Source of the DNA: Immundisolibacteraceae bacterium
GTDB taxonomy: Bacteria > Pseudomonadota > Gammaproteobacteria > Immundisolibacterales > Immundisolibacteraceae
NCBI GenBank assembly: GCA_016763355.1
Contig: JAESTY010000142.1
Span: 1 to 6,386, forward strand
Length of the DNA: 6,386 bases
Reading direction: 5' to 3'
A program made the position numbers and the translations under genes. Below the pieces are notes generated by a model. It had not been told where the DNA came from, searched no databases, and saw only the letters and a program-made list of their open reading frames with translations. Positions 1-6,375 of the stretch are shown one piece after another. Position 1 is the first letter of the stretch; each line of letters starts with the position of its first letter.

Positions 1-1202
1 AACCGGTGAATGATCTCCTGGTCGCGGCGCTGGTCGGAGACATCCTGTACCGTACCCATCATCCACAAAGGCTCGTTATTGCCCGAATAGACCGCGGAAC
101 CCTTAATGCGAATAACCCGCGAATCGCCTGTCAGTGTGCGAATACGGCATTCGCCGCAATGGGAGCGGTGATGGTTGCAGAAGGCTTCAATCAGCGTGTT
201 CTGGTCGCCTTCTTCCGCTGTAGCTAAAAAATCGTCAAACTTGTTGAAGCTGCCTAATGGGTAGCCGATCACCTCGTAAAACTGATCCGATAACATCAGC
301 TGGTTTGTACTCAGGTCATGATCCCAATGGCCAATTCGAGCAATACGCTGGGCTTCGGCCAGTCTTTTCTGGGTACGGTACAGATCATTTAGGGTGTGTG
401 AGGAACGTGCGATATAACGCAGGCGCTGCAGTAATACTGGCCAGTTCAGCGGTTTATGGGCAAAGTCGGTAGCCCGGGCCGCAAAAGACCTTTCCACCGC
501 CGATTCATCCTGGTGGCCGGTCATCATAATGATCGGTAGGTGTTCTCCGTTATCTAACTGACGGATCTGGCGGCAGGTTTGTACCCCATCGAGACCTGGC
601 ATATCGATATCAAGTAAAACCAGGTCAGGCGCACCGGCTTTAATGCTATTTAAAGCATCCTCTCCAGATTCTTCGCTGGTAACCAGGAAACCTTCCTGTT
701 CAAGTAGATCGGTAGCAAGTTCGCGGGAAAACAGATCATCATCTACCACCAGGACTTCAGTTTGTGCGGGTGTGGTTTCACCCCCTCTTTGGAAGTCGAT
801 AGTCTCTTCTAATTCAAGTAACCGGGGCCGAATACGGTCGTGTTCCAACTCGATCAGGTGCAATATTGATTTGGCCGTTTCTACACTGTCGCTGGCGACC
901 ATCTCCTGCAGTTGGTCGCATAGCACGATTAGCGCAGGGTGGGACAGCGCGCGGCAGGTGGACTCAAAATCACTAATTTCTGCGTTGAGTTTTTCAAGTT
1001 TTTCTGAGTTATCAAGGTTATTGTCATTTAGGCCTTTACGGATGGAAAAAATTGATTGTGATGCGCTATGGATATAGCGACGGGTGATCTCCAGGGCGGT
1101 TTCGTTGTCGCTGGTTTCGCAACGAGAACGCAGCTCAAAAAGGAAATCCCTGACAATGACAGGTCGATTGGAATGGCTAGCACTGTCATCATTGGAATTC
1201 AC
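1..1202 (-). CDS. Hpt-like/REC/PAS signalling protein, C-terminus cut off by window edge
   Basis: About 400 codons are open from a GTG at 1202 to the left edge, with no stop. Residues about 20-137 are helical; the part from about 85 (PALIVLCDQLQEM) to LEHDRIRPRLLELE resembles the last helices of a histidine phosphotransfer (Hpt) domain, but no HxLKG motif is found. Residues about 149-268 are a response regulator receiver with all key residues: acidic D154/D155, phospho-acceptor D198 in LLDIDMPG, T228 in MMTG and K250 in HKPLN. Residues about 283-395 are a PAS/PAC sensor domain ending MGTVQDVSDQRRDQE. In this family the PAS is usually followed by GGDEF and EAL domains that make or break cyclic-di-GMP; that part lies outside the window, so it is inferred. 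The start is uncertain: no Shine-Dalgarno precedes the GTG, an in-frame TAA TGA lies at 1284-1289, and the first in-frame ATG (902) would cut through the Hpt-like segment. A cytoplasmic protein is expected, as no signal peptide or membrane helix is seen. Confidence 0.85.
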   Translation of the reverse strand, partial: MNSNDDSASHSNRPVIVRDFLFELRSRCETSDNETALEITRRYIHSASQSIFSIRKGLNDNNLDNSEKLEKLNAEISDFESTCRALSHPALIVLCDQLQEMVASDSVETAKSILHLIELEHDRIRPRLLELEETIDFQRGGETTPAQTEVLVVDDDLFSRELATDLLEQEGFLVTSEESGEDALNSIKAGAPDLVLLDIDMPGLDGVQTCRQIRQLDNGEHLPIIMMTGHQDESAVERSFAARATDFAHKPLNWPVLLQRLRYIARSSHTLNDLYRTQKRLAEAQRIARIGHWDHDLSTNQLMLSDQFYEVIGYPLGSFNKFDDFLATAEEGDQNTLIEAFCNHHRSHCGECRIRTLTGDSRVIRIKGSAVYSGNNEPLWMMGTVQDVSDQRRDQEIIHR

Positions 1203-1425
1203 AGTGGGCGGCGCTTTGTTTGCAATGGGCTGTACCAGGTCGGGGCAAAAAGGTGGCCTGGTTAATGACGGCTGCTCGTCCGCTCATTACCAATCCGTTG
1301 TTAATTTTTCGGCCTCAGAGGTGGTATCTTTAGGGCGGAACAGCCAGGAATATCGAATAGTGATGGCACACTGAGAAAATGACTGCGGCTTTGGATTACT
1401 TGCCAGATGCAACCCTGGCTTGTGT

Positions 1426-1451
1426 TACCGAAGACTAGTCTGTAATCGGTA
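1426..1451. repeat. imperfect inverted repeat around a 10-bp palindrome
   Basis: The perfect palindrome AGACTAGTCT (1432-1441) is flanked by TACCGA (1426-1431) on the left and, after four extra bases GTAA, by its complement TCGGTA (1446-1451). It could be a regulator site for the REC-PAS gene about 225 bp downstream, or the 3' stem of the receptor transcript. No T-tract follows on the minus strand, so it is not a standard terminator for the receptor; the plus strand has a T-rich run (ATTGTTTTTG) just after it, but no plus-strand gene is known here. Confidence 0.4.
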
Positions 1452-1480
1452 TTGTTTTTGGATGCAGCCCAGTTTCAGGG

Positions 1481-1498
1481 TTTGTTTAGCGAAACAAA
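1481..1498. repeat. short AT-rich inverted repeat downstream of the receptor gene
   Basis: TTTGTTT (1481-1487) and AAACAAA (1492-1498) are perfect 7-base arms around AGCG. It lies about 40 bases past the receptor stop codon. The stem is AT-rich and lacks a following T-tract on the minus strand, so a terminator role is weakly supported at best. Confidence 0.3.
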
Positions 1499-1538
1499 GA
1501 CTAATATCTGTCAATGAAATCGATTTTGAAAAATCTGA

Positions 1539-3647
1539 TTACCAATCTGCCTTAACCGAAAAGCGTAGCTGCCTTGGAGCACCGGGGAAATAGCGAAAAT
1601 TTCCAAATGCAAAATCAGCCCGTTCGGCGAACTGGCTATCGGTCAGGTTAGTAATGGCAGCCTGAATCGAAATTCCGCCAACAAGGTGATGACCGGCGCG
1701 CAGGTTGAGTAGTTGGTGACCCTCATAATGGTGATCATTGGCCGCATCGACAGCATAACTGCCCATATATTGTCCCTGCAGCGTCAGCCAACTACCTGTT
1801 GGGTGTTGATAGCGCCAGTTCAGGCTAGCCATATGATTGGGAGCGGTATCGACCTGGTTGCCATCGGTGATGGTTTCACCACCGGGTAGCGCACTATCAA
1901 AAGCATAGCGATGAAGTGCCTGGGTAGCGCTGACCTGCAGACTCTGGCTGGAATTGATCTGCCACAGTAGATCTAGTTCGAGGCCATGATGGCGGGTTTT
2001 ACCATCGCTGATGTTGGCACCGGTAGCGTCCCGGAGGATGACATGTTGTTTGCTCATCGCAAACAGGGTGATCTTGGCGTCCACGGGGCCCAGCAAGCGA
2101 CCATGACTGAGTTCCAGACTGCGGATGGTTTCCGACTCCAGGTCGGTCACCAACTGGCCAGATTGCAGCCGGTAAAGCTCGGTCGCCTGTGGTGGTCGAA
2201 ACCCATAGCCACCGCTGATCGTCCACTCGCCATTATGGTCGTCGGTGTAATGCAGTCCGACACGACCACCGAGATTACTGAAATGATCTTTACGATCAGC
2301 AGGGCGGGTGAATTTACAACCGCCGAAGCCACACGGAGTACCGTCGGCGCGGCTATTACCATCGAGAAATTGGTTGTCATAACGATAGCGCAGGGACTCA
2401 ACTCGCGCGCTGGTGACCAGTTGTAATTGGTCGGCTAGCTGCCATTCCAGGTTGATATGACTGGCAGCCAGGTAGCTGTCGACCTGATAGTCATAATGGG
2501 TGCCGACCGGGCGTGTCGCGACCAGAAAAGCCGAATTACTGTTGAGCGGGTTCTGCTGAACCTCTTTTAGATAGATGTCGGCATATTCAAGTTGCAGCGT
2601 CCAGTTCCAGTGGTGACCATTGCCGAAGCTATTTCCGGCGGAAGTCATCACACCAACACTGTGTTGGCCGTTCTGCTCCAATGACTTCTCGGGTAAAAAA
2701 TGTTGCAGGAACTCCATTTTCGAGCGTCGCCAGTAGGGAGTAACGCTAAACCAGCCGTCATCGCCAAAGCCGCGTATCAGCTCAACTGAACCACGGCCGG
2801 ACCAGGCGTTGCGATAGGCTTCCGGGTTAAGGTTATCGCGGCGTAAACCGGCCTGTTTGTAACTGTTTTCGCCGAGAATAAACCCGGCGGTTTCCTGCTG
2901 TAGCCAGCTGCCTGTGAGCAATCCGTTGAGCTGCCACTGTCCCAATTGTAATTGGTGCTGTAGACCAAGCTTCTGCTGTTCATAACCGGCATGGTCACGC
3001 CAGCCATTGTCATGACTGGCGTTGTAGTCGATGCGTGAATTACCCAGGTCACTCGAGCGGCTGACGGAATAACTTAATCTGGAAAAATCGTTGGCGCCGC
3101 TATCTAGTCGAAGGCTCTGGCGATTGCCAGCCGGCGCAGGGCTATGCAGGTTGATTACACCATGGAGGGCATTACCCCCATAAAGGGCGCTTGCGGGTCC
3201 GCGAATGACTTCAATTTCAGCGGCCTGCTCGTGATTGAGTTCGAACAGGTTATTGACATTACAGAACCCAGCCGGACGAATTGGAATGCCGTTCTCAAGC
3301 ATCAGAAATGCGCCACAGGCACCGGGTCCGGTGAGTACCGGTGACCGAATCGCCGTTAGATGCTCCTGGCCATTACCCCGGCTGACCCAGACCCCAGGCA
3401 AGGCATTAAGTAGCTCGGCAGGGTGGTGCGCGGCGCTGCGCTCGGTCTGCTGTCGTGTCACCCGACTGACATTGCCGATTGACTGCCACGCCTGGCTACG
3501 CTGTTGATCAGCACTGACATCAATGGTCGGTAAAACAATGTCGGCTGCGAAGCTACAAAAAGACAGGGCTAAAAATAGTAAAGCAGTGAATAACTGAGGA
3601 ATCAACGGGCGAGCATGGGGCTGATTCTTGGTCTGGATAGAGAACAT
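1539..3647 (-). CDS. TonB-dependent outer membrane receptor
   Basis: A 702-residue protein of usual family length that would carry a scarce ligand across the outer membrane using TonB energy. The first ~35 residues form a signal peptide (hydrophobic LFTALLFLALSFCSFA, then ADIVLP). A TonB-box-like LPTIDVSA follows at about 39-46. The plug domain (about 60-170) includes the hallmark IEVIRGPASALYGGNALHGVIN; the rest is a beta-barrel of alternating residues ending in a terminal Trp, as outer membrane proteins need. Two cysteine pairs stand out: C111/C129 in the plug and C439/C444 (CGFGGC) in a probable external loop. The motif MEFLQHFLPE lies at about 311-320. The ATG at 3647 is preferred: an upstream in-frame TTG (3686) has no ribosome binding site and abuts a hairpin, while an AGGA lies 11 bases before the ATG. 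The gene follows the PQQ dehydrogenase gene on the same strand after 158 bp. The ligand is unknown; PQQ, a metal complex or an organic substrate are possible. Confidence 0.93.
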   Translation of the reverse strand: MFSIQTKNQPHARPLIPQLFTALLFLALSFCSFAADIVLPTIDVSADQQRSQAWQSIGNVSRVTRQQTERSAAHHPAELLNALPGVWVSRGNGQEHLTAIRSPVLTGPGACGAFLMLENGIPIRPAGFCNVNNLFELNHEQAAEIEVIRGPASALYGGNALHGVINLHSPAPAGNRQSLRLDSGANDFSRLSYSVSRSSDLGNSRIDYNASHDNGWRDHAGYEQQKLGLQHQLQLGQWQLNGLLTGSWLQQETAGFILGENSYKQAGLRRDNLNPEAYRNAWSGRGSVELIRGFGDDGWFSVTPYWRRSKMEFLQHFLPEKSLEQNGQHSVGVMTSAGNSFGNGHHWNWTLQLEYADIYLKEVQQNPLNSNSAFLVATRPVGTHYDYQVDSYLAASHINLEWQLADQLQLVTSARVESLRYRYDNQFLDGNSRADGTPCGFGGCKFTRPADRKDHFSNLGGRVGLHYTDDHNGEWTISGGYGFRPPQATELYRLQSGQLVTDLESETIRSLELSHGRLLGPVDAKITLFAMSKQHVILRDATGANISDGKTRHHGLELDLLWQINSSQSLQVSATQALHRYAFDSALPGGETITDGNQVDTAPNHMASLNWRYQHPTGSWLTLQGQYMGSYAVDAANDHHYEGHQLLNLRAGHHLVGGISIQAAITNLTDSQFAERADFAFGNFRYFPGAPRQLRFSVKADW

Positions 3648-3686
3648 GGTGCTGAAAATCCTGGTGCAGAAAACGGGGTTAATCAA

Positions 3687-3716
3687 GGGTGCTGTGACAG
3701 AGAAGTCAGAGCACCC
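3687..3716. promoter_or_regulatory. strong inverted repeat between dehydrogenase and receptor genes
   Basis: On the plus strand the arms GGGTGCT (3687-3693) and AGCACCC (3710-3716) are perfect complements, and inside them TGAC (3695-3698) pairs with GTCA (3705-3708) around a 6-base loop, with one G-G mismatch between the two stems. In the leftward mRNA this would fold as an 11-pair hairpin with one C-C mismatch. It sits 39 bases before the receptor ATG. There is no T-tract after it (TTGATTAACC follows), so it is more likely an operator, an RNA-stability stem protecting the upstream message, or an attenuator-like element than a simple terminator. Confidence 0.6.
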
Positions 3717-3744
3717 CTGTTGAACTATTGATGGACAGGCCGGC

Positions 3745-3756
3745 GCTTTCGAAAGC
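3745..3756. repeat. 12-bp perfect palindrome
   Basis: GCTTTCGAAAGC is identical on both strands. It lies 50 bp after the dehydrogenase stop codon, in the gap before the receptor gene. No T-tract follows on the minus strand. It may be a protein binding site or half of a compound structure with the hairpin at 3687-3716; a chance palindrome of this length is not excluded. Confidence 0.4.
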
Positions 3757-3805
3757 AGAAGTTTTGAGTTATCAGAAACTGGCTGTATTAATAGAAATTA
3801 GCGAG

Positions 3806-6019
3806 TTAGCTCGATAAATCAATGTAAAAAGCAGCCATTGAGCCAGCGATACCGTAAAAGAATGATTTGATCGATCCCCACAGGGGTGACTCCGCAAGTT
3901 CAGCCTGTTCGGCGTGTGACATTGCGATCAGGTAGGCATGAATCGCGTCGGCATCGGTGTTGTCGAGGTATTCACTAAAACCAACCATACCCATCCCTTC
4001 GTAAGCACCATTTAGCACGATTTCATCAAAAATTTGATGGGTCTGTGGAGCCATGTGGCGTAGATCAGCTAGTACATAAGATTCCGCCGACATGCCGTGG
4101 CAGACGCTGCAATAAGTGTGGTAAAGCTTATGGCCCCTGGCAACCGTCGACTCGTCCGCAGTCTGGGCCGGTGGTTTTGGTGTAGCCACGGGCTCTGGCA
4201 CTGCCGGGAGCTGATCCTGACCACCGAGTTTATAAGCCAGTAAACGGCCACCGACTTTTTTGCCTTCGTGGGGCGCAATGCCGGAAGCCAGTCCTAGAGC
4301 GCCACCCCAGCCCACCATCACAGCAACATATTGTTCGCCATCAATTTCATAACTCATTGGCGCTGCCACGATGCCGGACTGGGTGTCCTGCTGCCACAAA
4401 GGATCACCATTGATCGCGTTATAGGCCTTGAATGTGCCCTGGGCAGTGCCCTGAAAAATCAGGTTGCCAGCGGTAGACAGGAGGCCACCATTCCAGGGTC
4501 CTGGGTGTTCGATGCGCCAGGCTTCGCGCTGGGTAGTTGGATTCCAGGCACTGATGTGGCCACGGGCCATCGATTTCATCACATGGCGCAATAATTTGGG
4601 TTCAAGTCCCGGTGGTGGAATCATGGTTTCCATGTCGATGGCCATGTTCCAGCGATTTTTGCCGTGAACGAAATCATCTTCACGGGCGTAGGTAAAAGCC
4701 ATTTCGATGGCCGGTATATAGACCAGTCCGGTGCCAGGGTGAAAGGTCATCGGCTGCCAGTTGTGACCACCAAACGGTGAGGGCAGGGTGATCTTGGGTT
4801 CATCCCTAAATTGTTCATCGGTCTCCACCGGCCGACCGGTTTCCGGGTCGACATGGCTGGCCCAGTTCACCGGCACGTAATTTTCCGCAGAAATGAATTC
4901 GCCGGTCTGGCGATCAATGACGTAGAAGAAGCCATTTTTTGGCGCCTGCATAATGACTTTGCGCTGGGCACCATCTATCTCAATATCCGCCAGAATCATA
5001 TGTTGGGTAGCGGTGTAGTCCCAGGTTTCTGCAGGGGTGGTCTGGTAATGCCAGACGTATTCCCCGGTGTCTGGATTTAGCGCAACGATGGATGACAGAA
5101 ACAGGTTATCGCCGCCATCGGGGCTGCGCTCCCAGCGACTCCAGGGCGAGGCGTTGCCTACGCCGATGTAGAGCAAATTCAGCTCCGGGTCATAGGCCAT
5201 CGAATCCCAAACCGTGCCACCACCACCGACTTTCCACCAGGTGTCACCTGTCCAGGTCGGCAATGCCAGTTCCATTGCGGCCGATTCCGGTGGTGAAGCC
5301 GGGTTGCCGGGGACGGTATAAAAACGCCAGAGCTGTTCGCCATTATTGGCATCATAGGCGGTGACATAACCCCGCACACCATATTCTGCACCGCCATTAC
5401 CGATCACGACTTTGCCTTTAGCAATGCGTGGCGCGCCGGTGATTGAGTAGGGCTGAGTTTTATCGATGGTCAGGGTTTCCCAGACCTTTTCGCCGCTCTT
5501 GGCATCAATAGCCACCAGGCGACCGTCGATGGTGCCAACGTAGATTTTTCCCTGCCAGGCAGCCACGCCGCGATTAACCACGTCGCAACAGGCGTTGATT
5601 CCCCAGGCTCGGTCGACCTGTGGATCGTAACGCCAGAGCTGTTTACCGCTGCGGGCATCAATGGCATAGACCACACTCCAGGTACCGCTGACGTAAATAA
5701 CGCCGTCGATCATGATCGGTGTTGCTTCAAGACCACGGTGGGTATTCAGATCCAAATGCCAGGCCAGCTGGAGCTGGTCAATATTCCCGGCGTTAATTTT
5801 GGTCAGTGGGCTATGGCGCTGTTCGCTATAAGTTCGACCGACTGCCATCCAGTTACCGGGTTCGCTATCAGCAGCCTGCAGTCGGGGGCCGTCAACGGTC
5901 GCTGGTTTGCCAAAATGGTTATTGGTTTTCAGTGCCTCAGTCACCCCGGTGAGCGCGGTGGCGTGACTGACTGCGGTTAGCAAACCAATGGCTAAACAGA
6001 TACGGTGCCAGGATGACAT
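3806..6019 (-). CDS. PQQ-dependent quinohemoprotein alcohol dehydrogenase (type II-like)
   Basis: A complete 737-residue periplasmic enzyme that oxidises an alcohol with pyrroloquinoline quinone and passes the electrons to its own heme c. Residues 1 to about 22 are a signal peptide (MSSWHRICLAIGLLTAVSHATA). Residues about 50-600 form the PQQ beta-propeller: vicinal C144-C145 (INACCDVVNRG), calcium ligands E212 (GGAEYG) and N289 (GVGNAS), catalytic D334 (ETWDYTA) and K361 (MQAPKNGFFYVIDR). T336 stands where lanthanide enzymes carry an extra Asp, so calcium dependence is expected. A proline-rich linker (about 600-622) leads to a cytochrome c domain with C637-S-V-C640-H641 and a Met ligand candidate in GMGMVGF (676/678). 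One-piece quinohemoprotein domain order matches soluble type II ethanol dehydrogenases, though related enzymes act on longer or cyclic alcohols, so the substrate is open. The last ~30 residues are an odd hydrophobic extension. The ATG at 6019 is chosen over a GTG at 6034 because GGAG lies 8 bases before it. The receptor gene follows on the same strand. Confidence 0.95.
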   Translation of the reverse strand: MSSWHRICLAIGLLTAVSHATALTGVTEALKTNNHFGKPATVDGPRLQAADSEPGNWMAVGRTYSEQRHSPLTKINAGNIDQLQLAWHLDLNTHRGLEATPIMIDGVIYVSGTWSVVYAIDARSGKQLWRYDPQVDRAWGINACCDVVNRGVAAWQGKIYVGTIDGRLVAIDAKSGEKVWETLTIDKTQPYSITGAPRIAKGKVVIGNGGAEYGVRGYVTAYDANNGEQLWRFYTVPGNPASPPESAAMELALPTWTGDTWWKVGGGGTVWDSMAYDPELNLLYIGVGNASPWSRWERSPDGGDNLFLSSIVALNPDTGEYVWHYQTTPAETWDYTATQHMILADIEIDGAQRKVIMQAPKNGFFYVIDRQTGEFISAENYVPVNWASHVDPETGRPVETDEQFRDEPKITLPSPFGGHNWQPMTFHPGTGLVYIPAIEMAFTYAREDDFVHGKNRWNMAIDMETMIPPPGLEPKLLRHVMKSMARGHISAWNPTTQREAWRIEHPGPWNGGLLSTAGNLIFQGTAQGTFKAYNAINGDPLWQQDTQSGIVAAPMSYEIDGEQYVAVMVGWGGALGLASGIAPHEGKKVGGRLLAYKLGGQDQLPAVPEPVATPKPPAQTADESTVARGHKLYHTYCSVCHGMSAESYVLADLRHMAPQTHQIFDEIVLNGAYEGMGMVGFSEYLDNTDADAIHAYLIAMSHAEQAELAESPLWGSIKSFFYGIAGSMAAFYIDLSS

Positions 6020-6027
6020 GCGGTTTT

Positions 6028-6036
6028 CTCCCACCT
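6028..6036 (-). promoter_or_regulatory. ribosome binding site deciding the dehydrogenase start
   Basis: The minus strand reads AGGTGGGAG and then 8 bases before the ATG at 6019. This strong purine-rich site overlaps the alternative GTG start at 6034, which itself has no well-placed site, so the ATG is favoured and the signal peptide begins MSSWHR. Confidence 0.75.
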
Positions 6037-6130
6037 AAATTTCGAATGATCACGCTTCACTTGTCCGGATCGACACCTGCTGAGCGCGTCTGAGTAGTGC
6101 TGCACTGGTTTACGCTTGCTGTTATCCGCT

Positions 6131-6171
6131 AGCCAGGTTGTTGACGAACACCGGGTTAGCCGAGCCAGGTT
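6131..6171. repeat. 9-bp direct repeat spaced by 32 bp
   Basis: AGCCAGGTT occurs at 6131-6139 and again at 6163-6171, start to start 32 bp, close to three helical turns. It lies 110-150 bp upstream of the dehydrogenase start. Two copies on the same DNA face could be an activator or repressor site, but two copies alone are weak evidence. Confidence 0.3.
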
Positions 6172-6220
6172 TGCGATTATTTGCCTATGCTAACTGTTTT
6201 GGTCGGATTGACGCTAGCTA

Positions 6221-6230
6221 AACGATCGTT
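6221..6230. repeat. 10-bp perfect palindrome in dehydrogenase upstream region
   Basis: AACGATCGTT reads the same on both strands, about 200 bp upstream of the dehydrogenase ATG. A GCTAGC palindrome lies just before it (6213-6218). It is a candidate dimeric regulator site; no known consensus is recognised. Confidence 0.3.
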
Positions 6231-6300
6231 CGGCTTTGATTGGGCGTTATATGCGCGCTCGATAATTTGAATACCCTGCGCATTTCGAGGCGGTTGCTGG

Positions 6301-6312
6301 TCTTTATAAAGA
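6301..6312. promoter_or_regulatory. 12-bp palindrome with -10-like TATAAA on both strands
   Basis: TCTTTATAAAGA is a perfect palindrome, extended by TGG on the left and CCA on the right with one bulged A. Leftward, TATAAA (6308 to 6303) could be the dehydrogenase -10; the -35 position 17 bp away (AAATAA, 6331-6326) does not match consensus and directly touches the 11-bp repeat array, as expected of a promoter helped by an activator bound there. The implied leader would be about 280 nt, which is long. Rightward, the same element could serve a divergent gene. Confidence 0.35.
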
Positions 6313-6331
6313 ACCACTGGTGGGATTATTT

Positions 6332-6375
6332 CAGAGCCGGTCCAGAGCCAGTCCAGAACCAGTCCAGAACCAGTC
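6332..6375. repeat. four tandem 11-bp repeats
   Basis: Four head-to-tail units on the plus strand: CAGAGCCGGTC, CAGAGCCAGTC, CAGAACCAGTC and CAGAACCAGTC. The last two are identical and the first differs by two changes. The period is close to one helical turn, so all copies face the same side of the DNA. The array lies about 310 bp upstream of the dehydrogenase start and just before a possible rightward ribosome binding site. It could be a row of activator sites, or an expandable repeat in the leader of a divergent gene. Confidence 0.85.

Larger units (their letters stand above)
1203..1538. other. intergenic region, no gene recognised
   Basis: This stretch separates the end of the receptor gene from the start of the REC-PAS gene. 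Only short unconvincing reading frames occur in it, including a 32-codon minus-strand frame (1189-1287) whose ATG overlaps the TAATGA stop pair. It should hold the promoter of the REC-PAS gene and the 3' end of the receptor transcript. I see no good -35/-10 pair and no classical hairpin plus T-tract reading leftward. Two inverted repeats (1426-1451 and 1481-1498) are listed separately. Confidence 0.6.

Noticed and set aside
643..1077. Plus-strand open frame of 144 codons
   Set aside because: It lies opposite the continuous REC/Hpt-like coding frame; its Ser/Arg-rich product has no recognisable domain and is an antisense shadow.
1986..2426. Plus-strand open frame of 146 codons
   Set aside because: It is fully antisense to the receptor barrel, which has strong family motifs; the product resembles nothing known.
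3648..3686. Upstream TTG start adding 13 residues to the receptor
   Set aside because: No ribosome binding site precedes it, it abuts the hairpin, and the extra residues would sit before an already complete signal peptide.
3687..3716. Hairpin read as an intrinsic terminator of the dehydrogenase transcript
   Set aside because: No T-tract follows the stem on either strand, so it was kept as a regulatory or stability element instead.
3648..3805. Cobalamin or other riboswitch before the TonB receptor
   Set aside because: No recognisable B12-box or other riboswitch core is seen; only the simple hairpin and a short palindrome are present.
6020..6034. Upstream GTG start adding 5 residues to the dehydrogenase
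   Set aside because: The strong AGGTGGGAG site overlaps this GTG and is correctly spaced for the ATG at 6019.
6332..6375. Tandem repeats considered as a CRISPR array
   Set aside because: The units are 11 bp and directly adjacent, with no spacers and no cas genes nearby.
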